From Nocardioides ganghwensis (lineage in GTDB: Bacteria; Actinomycetota; Actinomycetes; Propionibacteriales; Nocardioidaceae): a stretch of 64,000 bases of DNA. Position 1 is the stretch's first letter; each line of letters begins with the position of its first letter. A program made the translations under genes and the position numbers. The stretch spans positions 1 to 64,000 of the forward strand of contig NZ_JACXYX010000003.1 in NCBI RefSeq assembly GCF_014779655.1, read 5' to 3'. Below, piece after piece: positions 32,333-42,370 of the stretch. A model generated the notes under the pieces. That model saw nothing but the letters and a program-made list of their open reading frames with translations, had not been told where the DNA came from and searched no databases.

Positions 32333-32412
32333 GCGAGCGGAGCGAGCGAATCATCCAACGCAGTGCCACTCGTGCCTCATGCGCGCACGGAGCGAAGCGA
32401 GTACGCGCATGA
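32329..32412 (+). CDS. 27-codon repeat-derived bridging ORF
   Basis: The ATG at 32329 overlaps the LLM stop and the TGA at 32410-32412 overlaps the FMN reductase ATG, so ribosomes could pass from gene to gene. The product would be 27 aa beginning MSERSERIIQRS. The DNA is a low-complexity GAGCGAGCGGAGCGAGCG-type repeat with ATGCGCG (32380s) and CGCGCAT arms. Similar MSERSER leaders are a recurrent artefact of actinobacterial repeats. A functional peptide is unlikely; preserved coupling is the interesting point. Confidence 0.45.
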   Translation: MSERSERIIQRSATRASCAHGAKRVRA

Positions 32413-33071
32413 GCCGACGCATCGTCGTGGTGACGGCGGGGCTGACCGTCCCGTCGTCCACCCGGCTCCTGGCCGACCAGGTCGCCGAGGCCACGTCCGC
32501 CCAGGTCACCGCCCGGGGCGAGGCCGTCGACATCGAGTTCGTCGAGCTGCGCGAGGTCGCCGGCGAGCTGGCGACCTTCATGGTCACCGGCGGCATCCCG
32601 ACGCCGCGGCTGACCGAGCTGCGCGAGCAGGTCGCCGGGGCCGACGGGCTGATCGCGGTCACGCCGGTCTTCAACGGCAGCTACAGCGGGCTGTTCAAGA
32701 TGTTCTTCGACGCCCTCGACAAGGACTCGCTGACCGGTACGCCGGTGCTCATCGCAGCGGCCGCCGGCAGCGCCCGGCACTCGCTGGTGCTCGACCACGC
32801 GATGCGCCCGCTCTTCGCCTACCTCCGCGCGGTCGTCGTGCCCACCGGGATCTTCGCCGCCACCGAGGACTTCGGCAGCCACGGGCTCTCCGACCGCATC
32901 ACCCGCGCCGCGGCCGAGCTCGCCGCGCTGGTGATCGGCCAGGGCGGCTACGCCGTCGGCGGGTTCACGCCCGACCTCGCCGCCCGCCCGCGGCGTACGT
33001 CCGGCACGCACGTCGAGACCGACGTGACGCCCTTCGGCGACCTGCTGCGCGGCCACGCCGGCTCGGACTGA
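32409..33071 (+). CDS. LLM-partnered FMN reductase, CE1759 family
   Basis: 220 aa with a flavodoxin-like fold: [21 protein letters not shown] phosphate loop, [21 protein letters not shown] flavin contact and [15 protein letters not shown]. It would reduce FMN with NAD(P)H for the LLM oxygenase encoded just upstream. The C-terminal tail (residues 205-218, [14 protein letters not shown]) is separated from the core by a flexible Arg/Thr-rich linker and nearly repeats the N-terminus of the TPR protein at 30600. It is joined to the LLM gene through the 27-codon bridging ORF. Confidence 0.87.
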   Translation: MSRRIVVVTAGLTVPSSTRLLADQVAEATSAQVTARGEAVDIEFVELREVAGELATFMVTGGIPTPRLTELREQVAGADGLIAVTPVFNGSYSGLFKMFFDALDKDSLTGTPVLIAAAAGSARHSLVLDHAMRPLFAYLRAVVVPTGIFAATEDFGSHGLSDRITRAAAELAALVIGQGGYAVGGFTPDLAARPRRTSGTHVETDVTPFGDLLRGHAGSD

Positions 33072-33168
33072 GCGGCGGGGGTCGGGGGTCCCTCGGGGTG
33101 AGCCGTCCCGCGCAGCCTCGCGCCTAGCGTCGAGAGGGATCAGTCGACCCCTTCGAAAAGGACGAGCC

Positions 33169-35238
<2,070 letters not shown>

Positions 35239-35245
35239 TCGGGGT

Positions 35246-35274
35246 GGTGGCGGCCCCTTCCCGGGGCCGTCACC
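35246..35274 (+). terminator. hairpin terminator after catalase
   Basis: GGTGGCGGCCCC (35246-35257), 5-base loop, GGGGCCGTCACC (35263-35274); 11 of 12 pairs, starting 8 bases after the catalase stop. There is no U-tract, as is usual in high-GC actinobacteria. Confidence 0.65.
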
Positions 35275-35317
35275 GCTGGTTAGGTTGGACGGACCGCCCG
35301 ACGACAGGGAGTCCGCC

Positions 35318-35746
35318 ATGTCCGTCCTGCTCAACCCCTACCTCAACTTCCCGGACGTCAAGGCCCGTGAGGCCATGGAGTTCTACCGGTCCGTCCTCGG
35401 CGGGGACCTCAGCATCATGACGTTCGGCGACATGGGGACCGAGGGCCCGCTGGCGTCGCAGGTGATGCACGGCCAGCTCACGACGCCCGGGGGCATCACG
35501 CTGATGGGCGCCGACGCGCCCCCGGAGATGGTGCAGGTGACCTTCGGCGACAACGTGTCGATCAGCCTGTCCGGCGGGCCGGAGGACGGCGACGAGCTGC
35601 GGGCGTGGTTCGCCGCGCTGTCCGACGGAGGACAGGTGCGGCAGCCGCTCGAGCCCGCCCCGTGGGGCGACGAGTTCGGCATGTTCGTCGACCGTTTCGG
35701 CATCGGCTGGCTGGTCAACATCGCGGGCAGCTCCGCTCCCTCCTGA
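35318..35746 (+). CDS. VOC-superfamily (PhnB-like) protein
   Basis: 142 aa. LNPYLNFPDVKAREAMEFYRSVLGGDLSIMTFGDM, followed by MHGQLTTPGGITLMGAD and a late WGDEFGMFVDRFGIGWLVN, is the PhnB/DUF1428-like VOC pattern. These proteins form metal-binding dimers; many have no known substrate. The ATG at 35318 follows CAGGGAG; a start at 35285 would add 11 residues. It stands alone between the catalase terminator and the PRC-barrel gene. Confidence 0.8.
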   Translation: MSVLLNPYLNFPDVKAREAMEFYRSVLGGDLSIMTFGDMGTEGPLASQVMHGQLTTPGGITLMGADAPPEMVQVTFGDNVSISLSGGPEDGDELRAWFAALSDGGQVRQPLEPAPWGDEFGMFVDRFGIGWLVNIAGSSAPS

Positions 35747-35914
35747 CCCGTCGCACTCTCCTGTCACAGCCCTTGGGGGGCCGCCCCTCCCTCCGGACGT
35801 ACCCCTGGGGCGGTAACCCGGTGTGACACCGCCCCTCGGGTGTGTGCACCGTCACCGGGCGGTGGTTACGTCGGTGGTTCGGCACGACCGAAACCCAACC
35901 CCCGGGAGGGAATC

Positions 35915-36259
35915 ATGAGTGACACAGTGTGGAGCTACCGCGACACCACGTGGAGCCAGGACAGCGACCTCGTCGGCTACGACGTCGAGGCGACCGACGG
36001 GTCGCTCGGCAAGATCGACGAGGCGAGCAACGACGCGGCCGGCCAGTGGCTGGTCGTGGACACCGGCTTCTGGATCTTCGGCAAGAAGCGCCTGATCCCC
36101 GCGGGCGCCGTCACGGGTGTCGACCACGACGGCAAGAACGTCATCGTCAACATGACCAAGGACCAGATCAAGTCCGCGCCGGACTACGACAAGGACGACT
36201 GGAACGACGACTCCCGCGGTCGCCACACCGACTACTACACCCCGTACTCGTCCCGCTGA
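35915..36259 (+). CDS. PRC-barrel domain protein
   Basis: 114 aa. LVGYDVEATDGSLGKIDEASND, followed by WLVVDTGFWIFGKKRLIPAGAV and VDHDGKNVIVNMTKDQIKSAP, is a PRC-barrel as found in ribosome-maturation and photosynthetic H subunits and in many actinobacterial stress proteins. The tail is acidic, then rich in Asp, Tyr and Arg. GGGAGGG precedes the ATG by 5 bases, and the preceding 160 bases are free for a promoter. It is probably a small cytoplasmic adaptor; its partner is unknown. Confidence 0.82.
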   Translation: MSDTVWSYRDTTWSQDSDLVGYDVEATDGSLGKIDEASNDAAGQWLVVDTGFWIFGKKRLIPAGAVTGVDHDGKNVIVNMTKDQIKSAPDYDKDDWNDDSRGRHTDYYTPYSSR

Positions 36260-36329
36260 CCCAGCGGCACGAGCCTGTTCCCCGCCGCCCCGGCCGACAC
36301 GCTCGGCCGGGGCGGCGGCGCGTCCGCGG

Positions 36330-37007
36330 TCAGGGGGCCAGCGCGCCGGACAGGAGCCCGGCGACCTGCGGGTCGAGGGACGAGGTGTCCGCGCGGTGCC
36401 AGAGCAGCCGCAGGAGGACCTCCGCGCCGTCGCGGACCTCGTGCTCCCTGCCCGACCCGATCGTGACGTCCGCGGGGACGTCGCTCGCCACGAGCCGTAC
36501 GGCTGCCGGCAGCGGGTCGACCCGCCCGAGCCGCACCTGCCGCGGGTAGAGCACGTGCGCCACCTCCAGGACGCCGTCCCAGGCGAGTGCGGGGTCGTAC
36601 GGCGTGGGACGGCCGACGGCTTCCTCTGCGTCCCACGTGTGCATCGCGACCTCGTGCACCTGCCGGCGTCGCCAGAACCCGGCGGTGCGGTCGGCCGCGT
36701 CGAGCGTCCAGGCCGGCGCCTCCGGAGGGGTCGCGGACAGCACGTCGACCAGGTGCCCGGCCTGCTGGGCGTACCAGGCGGCGAGGTCGGTCTGCTCGGG
36801 CGACGGTGGCACGGGCTCGAGGTCCGGGCTGCGGGCCGTCACGGCGTGCGCTGCCCACTGGTGCACGCCGCCGAGGTGCACGACCAGGTCGCGTACGGAC
36901 CATCCCGGGCAGTGGGTCACCGGGGCGTCGGGGTCAGCGGTCGCGACCGCCGCGGCGAACCTGCCGGTGTGCACGCGCAGCAGTGCGAGCCAGTCAGCAC
37001 GGTCCAT
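36330..37007 (-). CDS. maleylpyruvate isomerase-family mycothiol-dependent protein
   Basis: 225 aa. The N-terminal DinB-like bundle carries the family's HCPGWSVRDLVVHLGGVHQW motif and FWRRRQVHEVAMHTWDAE with metal-site histidines; a smaller alpha/beta C-terminal domain follows. In Corynebacterium the prototype isomerises maleylpyruvate using mycothiol, but most homologues lack an assigned substrate. No gentisate-pathway genes are near. The ATG overlaps the stop of the upstream HIT-like gene (ATGA). Confidence 0.8.
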   Translation of the reverse strand: MDRADWLALLRVHTGRFAAAVATADPDAPVTHCPGWSVRDLVVHLGGVHQWAAHAVTARSPDLEPVPPSPEQTDLAAWYAQQAGHLVDVLSATPPEAPAWTLDAADRTAGFWRRRQVHEVAMHTWDAEEAVGRPTPYDPALAWDGVLEVAHVLYPRQVRLGRVDPLPAAVRLVASDVPADVTIGSGREHEVRDGAEVLLRLLWHRADTSSLDPQVAGLLSGALAP

Positions 37008-37645
37008 CACGACTCCCAGGCCGGGCCCTCGCCGCCCACGCGCTCGACGAGCCGGCGCCCGACGTGGCCGGCGTTGGCGAGGTGCACGTCCTCGGGGACC
37101 GCGGGGAGGTTCTCCTCCCAGTCGAGCAGGCACGAGCCGCGCAGCTGCAGCATCCGGGCGGGACGGCCGAAGAAGAACGGGTGGGCGTGCGCGCCGCCGT
37201 CGCCGTAGCGTCCGACGTGGCAGCGTCCGACACTCGGCAGCTCCTCGATCGCGGCGGCGATCCGGACCGTCAGCACGCCGAGCTCGGCGGCCATCTCGTC
37301 CGGCAGGTCGGCGAGGTCGTAGTGCTGGACGGGCCGGAGGATGAAGGACACGGGCAGCTTCATGTCGAGCGTGGCCAGCAGCCAGCGCTCGTTGCGCCAG
37401 GCGAGCCGGGCGGCGCGCTCGGGCGGCATCGGCTGGCGGCAGAAGCAGTCCTCCGGGTCCTCGCCGTTGCGCGCCGGCTCGGCATCGGCGAGCGGCTCGA
37501 GCGGCTTGACCCGCAGTCCCTCGAGCTCGAACGGGAAGATGTCCCAGCCGGGCATCGCCTCGATCGCGACCGGCAGCCGGCCCTCCTCGTCGGTGGCCGC
37601 GGCGACGCGGGCGTGGAACTCCTCGGCGGTCTCGAGACGGGTCAT
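37007..37645 (-). CDS. HIT-like protein of unknown function
   Basis: 212 aa. A central YGDGGAHAHPFFFGRPARM segment has the His-x-His pattern and surrounding hydrophobics of HIT-fold nucleotide-binding proteins, and PVSFILRPVQHYDLADLPDE resembles the HIT core, though the canonical HxHxHxx triad is incomplete. CFCRQP near residue 68 may be part of a metal site. The assignment is therefore tentative. It is cotranscribed with the maleylpyruvate-isomerase-like gene (4-base overlap). Confidence 0.5.
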   Translation of the reverse strand: MTRLETAEEFHARVAAATDEEGRLPVAIEAMPGWDIFPFELEGLRVKPLEPLADAEPARNGEDPEDCFCRQPMPPERAARLAWRNERWLLATLDMKLPVSFILRPVQHYDLADLPDEMAAELGVLTVRIAAAIEELPSVGRCHVGRYGDGGAHAHPFFFGRPARMLQLRGSCLLDWEENLPAVPEDVHLANAGHVGRRLVERVGGEGPAWES

Positions 37646-37673
37646 GGCGCCGAGTCAATCAGGCGTGGGCCGG

Positions 37674-37754
37674 AGGCGCGCGGACACAGCTCGCTAGAGG
37701 CAGCTCTGCTGAGCGTGGGCCGGGCGAGCCGACGGCACTTCTGTCCGCGCGCCT
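37674..37754. repeat. long perfect inverted repeat
   Basis: AGGCGCGCGGACA (37674-37686) and TGTCCGCGCGCCT (37742-37754) are perfectly complementary 13-base arms around a 55-base loop. A direct copy of GCGTGGGCCGG occurs at 37662 and again inside the loop at 37714. It lies between the SDR stop and the HIT-like start on the same strand, so it could end one transcript or shape the leader of the next. Confidence 0.6.
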
Positions 37755-37770
37755 ACGAGGCGGTCGCGGG

Positions 37771-39279
37771 TCACCAGGGGGATGGCTGGTAGTCCTTGAC
37801 GAAGCAGCCGAACAGGTCGGTCCCGGACTCGCCGAGCACGATCGGGTCGTAGACGCGCGCGGCACCGTCGACGAGGTCGAGCGGTGCGTGCCAGCCCTCG
37901 GCGGCGATCCGCAGCTTCTCGTGGTGCGGCCGCTCGTCGGTGATCCAGCCGGTGTCGACGGCCGTCATCAGGATGCCGTCGGTCTCGAACATCTCGCCCG
38001 ACGACGTGCGGGTCATCATGTTGAGCGCGGCCTTGGCCATGTTGGTGTGCGGGTGGCCGGGGCCCTTGTAGCGCCGGGAGAACTGGCCCTCCATGGCGGA
38101 GACGTTGACGACGTACGCCCGGCCCGAGGTCGCCGCCCGGGCCGCCGCCGCGAGCGCCGGGCGCAGTCGCGAGACCAGCAGGAACGGTGCGATCGAGTTG
38201 CACAGCTGCACCTCGAGCAGCTCGAGCGGGTCGACCTCGCCGACGGTCTGGGTCCAGGAGTTGTTGGTCTGCACGTCGGGCAGCAGGCCGCCGGCGTCGA
38301 CGGCGGTGCCGGCGAGGTGCGCGTCGAGGGAGGCGTGCCCGGCCTTGAGGGCCAGCGCGGTGAGGGTCGCGGCGTTGTGCACGGCCATCGCGTGCTCGAC
38401 CGACTCGCCCTCGTGGTGGGCCACGGCGGTGTCACGCAGGGCGCCGGCGATCGCGGCCGGGTGGGCCTCGGAGATCCGGTCGAAGGTCACCAGCTCCGGC
38501 ACCGAGTCGTCCGGGAGCGGCAGCGACTCCGCCTCGACGAGGGGGGCGTACGCGCCGGGCGTGCGGCGGACGGTCTGGCAGGCGTTGTTGATGAGGATGT
38601 CGAGCGGACCGGCCGCGGCGACGTCGTCGGCGAGCGAGACGACCTGGGTGGGGTCGCGCAGGTCGATGCCGACGACCTTGAGCCGGTGCAGCCACTCGTC
38701 GCTGTCGGGCATCGCGCTGAAGCGGCGCACCGCGTCCTTGGGGAACCGGGTGGTGATGGTCGTGTGGGCGCCGTCGCGCAGCAGCCGCAGCGCGATGTAC
38801 ATCCCGATCTTGGCGCGGCCGCCGGTGAGCAGCGCCCGCTTGCCGGTGAGGTCGGTGCGCTGGTCGCGCTTGGCGTGGCTCATCGCCGCGCACGCCGGGC
38901 AGAGCCAGTGGTAGAACGCGTCGACCAGCGTGAAGTCCTGCTTGCAGATGTAGCAGCCGCGCGCGGTGATCAGCTCGCCCGCGAAGGCGCCCGCGGCGTT
39001 GGAGACCAGCGGGATGCCGGCGGTCTCGTCGTCGATGCGCATGGGCGAGCCGGTGGCGGTGCGCGCGATGATGTCGAGGTCGTGCTGCTGGCGCTCCATG
39101 CGGATCTCGGCGCGACGCTGCTTCTTGATCAGCTTGTACATGTAGGACGCGGCGCGCTTCATCGTGCGTACGTCGTCGTGGTCGGGGTGCAGCGTCGAGA
39201 CCTCGCGCAGCACCTCGAGCGCGATCGCGAGCTTCTCGGGATCGATGCCGGGCGAGCCCGGACCCTGCTGGTGGTTCAC
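37771..39279 (-). CDS. SDR oxidoreductase fused to an N-terminal zinc-ribbon region
   Basis: 502 aa. Residues 1-70 are helical and highly charged. A four-Cys zinc-ribbon-like site follows (CYIC at 109-112 and CPAC at 127-130). From about 145 there is a Rossmann SDR domain with the nucleotide loop LLTGGRAKIG, LDILINNACQT and a NVSAMEGQF catalytic-Ser strand. Where classical SDRs have YxxxK, this protein reads TNMAK, so the usual Tyr appears replaced and ordinary dehydrogenase activity is doubtful. An insertion of about 80 residues separates the strands. The ATG at 39279 lacks a strong Shine-Dalgarno. The function is unknown. Confidence 0.72.
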   Translation of the reverse strand: MNHQQGPGSPGIDPEKLAIALEVLREVSTLHPDHDDVRTMKRAASYMYKLIKKQRRAEIRMERQQHDLDIIARTATGSPMRIDDETAGIPLVSNAAGAFAGELITARGCYICKQDFTLVDAFYHWLCPACAAMSHAKRDQRTDLTGKRALLTGGRAKIGMYIALRLLRDGAHTTITTRFPKDAVRRFSAMPDSDEWLHRLKVVGIDLRDPTQVVSLADDVAAAGPLDILINNACQTVRRTPGAYAPLVEAESLPLPDDSVPELVTFDRISEAHPAAIAGALRDTAVAHHEGESVEHAMAVHNAATLTALALKAGHASLDAHLAGTAVDAGGLLPDVQTNNSWTQTVGEVDPLELLEVQLCNSIAPFLLVSRLRPALAAAARAATSGRAYVVNVSAMEGQFSRRYKGPGHPHTNMAKAALNMMTRTSSGEMFETDGILMTAVDTGWITDERPHHEKLRIAAEGWHAPLDLVDGAARVYDPIVLGESGTDLFGCFVKDYQPSPW

Positions 39280-39301
39280 CGGAGCAGGGTACGGCCGCGA
39301 C

Positions 39302-41599
39302 TCACTCCCGCCACAAAGGCCGGAACGACCGGCCGAACCACCCGAGGCCCGAGTCCCTCGGCGTGCGGGGCAGCTCCGCCCCGCCGTACGTCGCGCGCCG
39401 TGCCGTGCCGTACTCCAGCCAGGTCCGCGCCGGACCCTGGCCGATGCCCGGCCGCGCCCAGTCGCACACGCCGTCGGCGAACACGGCCTGCAGGCGGCTC
39501 CACTGGGCGTCCGTGAACGGCACCGGCAGCCCGCCGGGCAGCCGGTAGGACGAGCGGTCCAGCGGCTGGAGCCGGCAGGCGAGGACGTCGTTGGCCGCGG
39601 GGCCGCCCGCCTCCTGGCGCGGCGTGGAGAGGTTTGTGGTCGCGAGGTCCGCGCGGCACACCACGCCCGGCACGCCGTCGGCGAGGCAGCGGTCCTGCAG
39701 CGACGCGGGCCTGCCCTCGACGACCTTCTGGGCCAGCGGCACCTTCCGGTCGTCCTCCTCGACGCGGGCCAGCCACCGGTCCATCGCGATGAACGCCTCG
39801 GTGGGCCACCGCACGTCGCCGAGCAGCGGGGTCGGCCCGAACCACTCGACGCGGTTGTCGGTGTGGCCCTGCGAGCGCTGGAGCCGCAGGTGGCTCCACA
39901 CGGCGTGCGCGTAGTCGTGGGCGATGCCCGGGTCGGGCCCGGCGTGGTTGATCATCGCGACGCCGCTGGTGTTGCTGAACTCGTTGAGCAGTCCGGTGCG
40001 GTAGGCGTTGGCGATCGACGCCGGGTCACCGGCCGTGCGCGCGGCGATCGGGTCGGCGTTGACGTCGAGCCCGCCGATCTTCTCGTTGAGGTCGACGAAC
40101 TGCTCGGGCGTGATCCGGCCGGCCTCCAGCGCCTCGAGCCCGTACTGGACGCCGGCGTTGCCGAACGGCAGGCCGGCGAAGCCGCGACCCGCCGCCTGCT
40201 CCTGCGCGCTCCAGACCGACTGCGGGCGCGGGCCGAGCTGGTTGCGCATCAGCGTGAGGATGTCGCAGCGCACCCCGCCCGGGTTGGTCTCGGAGTCGAA
40301 GCGGGTGCGGGGGTCGCCGGCGACCGGTTCGGGGATCCCCGGGCACGGGTGCTCGGGGTTGATCGCGCTCTTGAAGAGCCCCTCGTCGGCGGTGACCGCG
40401 TTGACCGGCGTGAGGTGGCCCTCGACGTCGGCGACCTGCGTGGGGGACCACACGACGCCGGGGCCCCACTCCTGCGGGTTCTCGAAGTAGCCCCGCATGA
40501 GGTGGTAGTCGGCGAACTGCGAGCCGGGGCTCATCACGTCCGGGTAGGAGCAGGTCGTCACCAGCCCCTGGTAGATGCCGGGGTACGCGTTGGCGACCGT
40601 CTGCTGCGCGACCGACCCGCCGCTGCAGCCGGTGCCGATCGTGTAGCGGATCGTGCCGTACTGCTCCACGAGTCGCTCCTTGGCCATCATCAGCGACTCG
40701 GCGTTGTGGGCGACGTTGCAGTTGTGGCCGGTGTTGGCCAGCGCGGTCGACATGACCGCGAAGCCGCGGCGCAGCGCCTCGACGTACGAGTTCTCCAGCA
40801 GCGGCACCGGGATCGCGTCGAGGGTGCCCGACGCGTCGTCGAGCGGCGGCTCGGCCGGGGCGTAGCTCGCCCCGCAGCCGCCGCCGTGGGTGATGAGCAC
40901 CTTGCGGTTCCACTGCCTCTGCGGCTTCCAGGCCGTCCACCGCTTGCCGGGGGTGAAGAGCGTGAGGATCGTGTAGCGGTCACGGTCCTGGTAGCCGTCC
41001 TCGCGCCGCACGACGAACGGCACGGTCCTGCCCTGGTCGGTGGTCGCGGTGTCGACGTCGCTCGCCGGGGCGGCCGGGTCGTACGGCTCGAGCGCCGCGC
41101 GCCCGACCGGCTTGTAGAGGAAGGAGTACGTCGCCGGCTCGTTGCACAGCGCGTCGCGGGCGGTGTCCTGGCAGTCGTACGCCGCGGCGACCGGGCCGCT
41201 GAGCACGGGACCGCCGTTGCGGTGGTTGGTGATGACGACCTTGTCGGGTCGCGCCTCGCCGGCCCGGGCCCGCAGCACGTTGCGGCCGTTGTCCAGGCCC
41301 TTCAACAGCACGGTCGAGCGGTGTCGGAACTTCCGCGACACGTCGCGGCCGTCGAGGGTGACCCGGAGCCGGCCGGCCCTCCGCGGCGCGGTGATGCGCA
41401 CGAGCACGTCGCCGCCGGAGACGAGGTCGGCGCGGTTGGAGAGGACCTGGATGCGCACCTTGCCGCCGCGGTCGGCCTGGGGCGCCGCGGTCCCGGGCGT
41501 CGGCCCGACTGCGAGCAGCGCGGCCAGCAGGCCGAGGGCGAGCGCGGCGACGGACGCGCGGACGGGTCCGCGGGGAGTGGGGCGGGACGGGTGCGGCAC
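39302..41599 (-). CDS. secreted DUF6351-family protein (alpha/beta-hydrolase-like)
   Basis: 765 aa. The signal peptide (RASVAALALGLLAALLAVG, about residues 14-33) predicts export. An Ig-like N-terminal domain (about 45-115) is followed by the main domain with KVLITHGGGCGASY (oxyanion region, about 233-246) and TIGTGCSGGSVAQQ carrying the probable nucleophile Ser326; several cysteines fit an extracellular enzyme. Family members are annotated only by domain, and relatives suggest esterase or polymer-depolymerase activity. Translation starts at 41599 with GGAGG about 7 bases upstream. It is 22 bases upstream of the SDR gene. Confidence 0.8.
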   Translation of the reverse strand: MPHPSRPTPRGPVRASVAALALGLLAALLAVGPTPGTAAPQADRGGKVRIQVLSNRADLVSGGDVLVRITAPRRAGRLRVTLDGRDVSRKFRHRSTVLLKGLDNGRNVLRARAGEARPDKVVITNHRNGGPVLSGPVAAAYDCQDTARDALCNEPATYSFLYKPVGRAALEPYDPAAPASDVDTATTDQGRTVPFVVRREDGYQDRDRYTILTLFTPGKRWTAWKPQRQWNRKVLITHGGGCGASYAPAEPPLDDASGTLDAIPVPLLENSYVEALRRGFAVMSTALANTGHNCNVAHNAESLMMAKERLVEQYGTIRYTIGTGCSGGSVAQQTVANAYPGIYQGLVTTCSYPDVMSPGSQFADYHLMRGYFENPQEWGPGVVWSPTQVADVEGHLTPVNAVTADEGLFKSAINPEHPCPGIPEPVAGDPRTRFDSETNPGGVRCDILTLMRNQLGPRPQSVWSAQEQAAGRGFAGLPFGNAGVQYGLEALEAGRITPEQFVDLNEKIGGLDVNADPIAARTAGDPASIANAYRTGLLNEFSNTSGVAMINHAGPDPGIAHDYAHAVWSHLRLQRSQGHTDNRVEWFGPTPLLGDVRWPTEAFIAMDRWLARVEEDDRKVPLAQKVVEGRPASLQDRCLADGVPGVVCRADLATTNLSTPRQEAGGPAANDVLACRLQPLDRSSYRLPGGLPVPFTDAQWSRLQAVFADGVCDWARPGIGQGPARTWLEYGTARRATYGGAELPRTPRDSGLGWFGRSFRPLWRE

Positions 41600-41661
41600 G
41601 GCGTACCTCCTGAGGGGCTCGGGAGGTCAACGACGCGGGGGCGAGGCTGGTTACTGGGCGG

Positions 41662-42309
41662 TCACTCGCGGGCGGGCGAGCCGTTGATCCGGACCCGGTC
41701 GGCACGCATGCCGTGCTCGACGCCCCACAGCACGGCCTTGGACCGCGAGTCGACGCCGATCTTGCGGTAGGCCGAGCGGATGTAGGACTTGATCGAGTTG
41801 AGCGACAGCAGGGTGCGCTCGGCGATCTCCTGGTTGCTCAGGCCCATGGTGATCAGCGACAGCACCTCGGCCTCGCGGGCGGTGAGGCCCTCCTCGCGGC
41901 CGGGCCAGTCGCCGCCGACGAGTGCGGAGCGCCCGCGTGAGGGCGAGACCACCAGCTGGCCGGCGGCGATCGCGCACAGCGCGTCGACGAGGCGGGCGGC
42001 CGGGAGGCTCTTGGAGAGGTAGCCGCGCACGCCCTGGCTGAGGGTGTCGCGGGTCAGCCACGGCTGGAAGTTCCACGTGTAGACCGCGACCGTGCGGACC
42101 TGGGCGTTCTGGACGAGGTGCTGCACCGCGGGGCCGTTGCCCTGGCCCATCCCGAAGGTGTCGTAGAGGGCGACGTCGACCGGCTGGCCGACCGGCTTGC
42201 CGGCCACCAGCTCGACGACCTCGACCCGGTGGCCGTAGCTGCGCATCATCGCGTCGAGGCCGCGGACGACGACCTCGTCGTCGTTGACGAGCGCGACTCG
42301 AATCACCAT
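41662..42309 (-). CDS. LuxR-type response regulator
   Basis: 215 aa. It is a paralogue of the protein at 29075: the same YTWNFQP and GYLSKSL receiver features and nearly identical HTH (SLNSIKSYIRSAYRKIG ... SKAVLWGVEHG). Here the presumed phosphoacceptor Asp50 is intact (VALYDTFG), as is the acidic pair NDDE. No histidine kinase is adjacent. It is divergent from the ABC transporter operon with only 61 bases between starts, so control of that operon and of itself is the simplest inference. The ATG at 42309 is used; longer frames run through the promoter. Confidence 0.83.
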   Translation of the reverse strand: MVIRVALVNDDEVVVRGLDAMMRSYGHRVEVVELVAGKPVGQPVDVALYDTFGMGQGNGPAVQHLVQNAQVRTVAVYTWNFQPWLTRDTLSQGVRGYLSKSLPAARLVDALCAIAAGQLVVSPSRGRSALVGGDWPGREEGLTAREAEVLSLITMGLSNQEIAERTLLSLNSIKSYIRSAYRKIGVDSRSKAVLWGVEHGMRADRVRINGSPARE

Positions 42310-42311
42310 GC

Positions 42312-42343
42312 GTTCAACGTACTGCGGTTTATGTATGTTGAAC
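42312..42343. promoter_or_regulatory. inverted repeat in LuxR/ABC divergent promoter
   Basis: GTTCAAC (42312-42318) and GTTGAAC (42337-42343) are perfect 7-base arms separated by 18 bases that include TTTATGTATG, a possible -10 region. The half-site resembles the GTTGAA arms upstream of the LLM gene. Confidence 0.45.
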
Positions 42344-42370
42344 CCCTTGTTCGAGAGAGTTGGGGGCATC

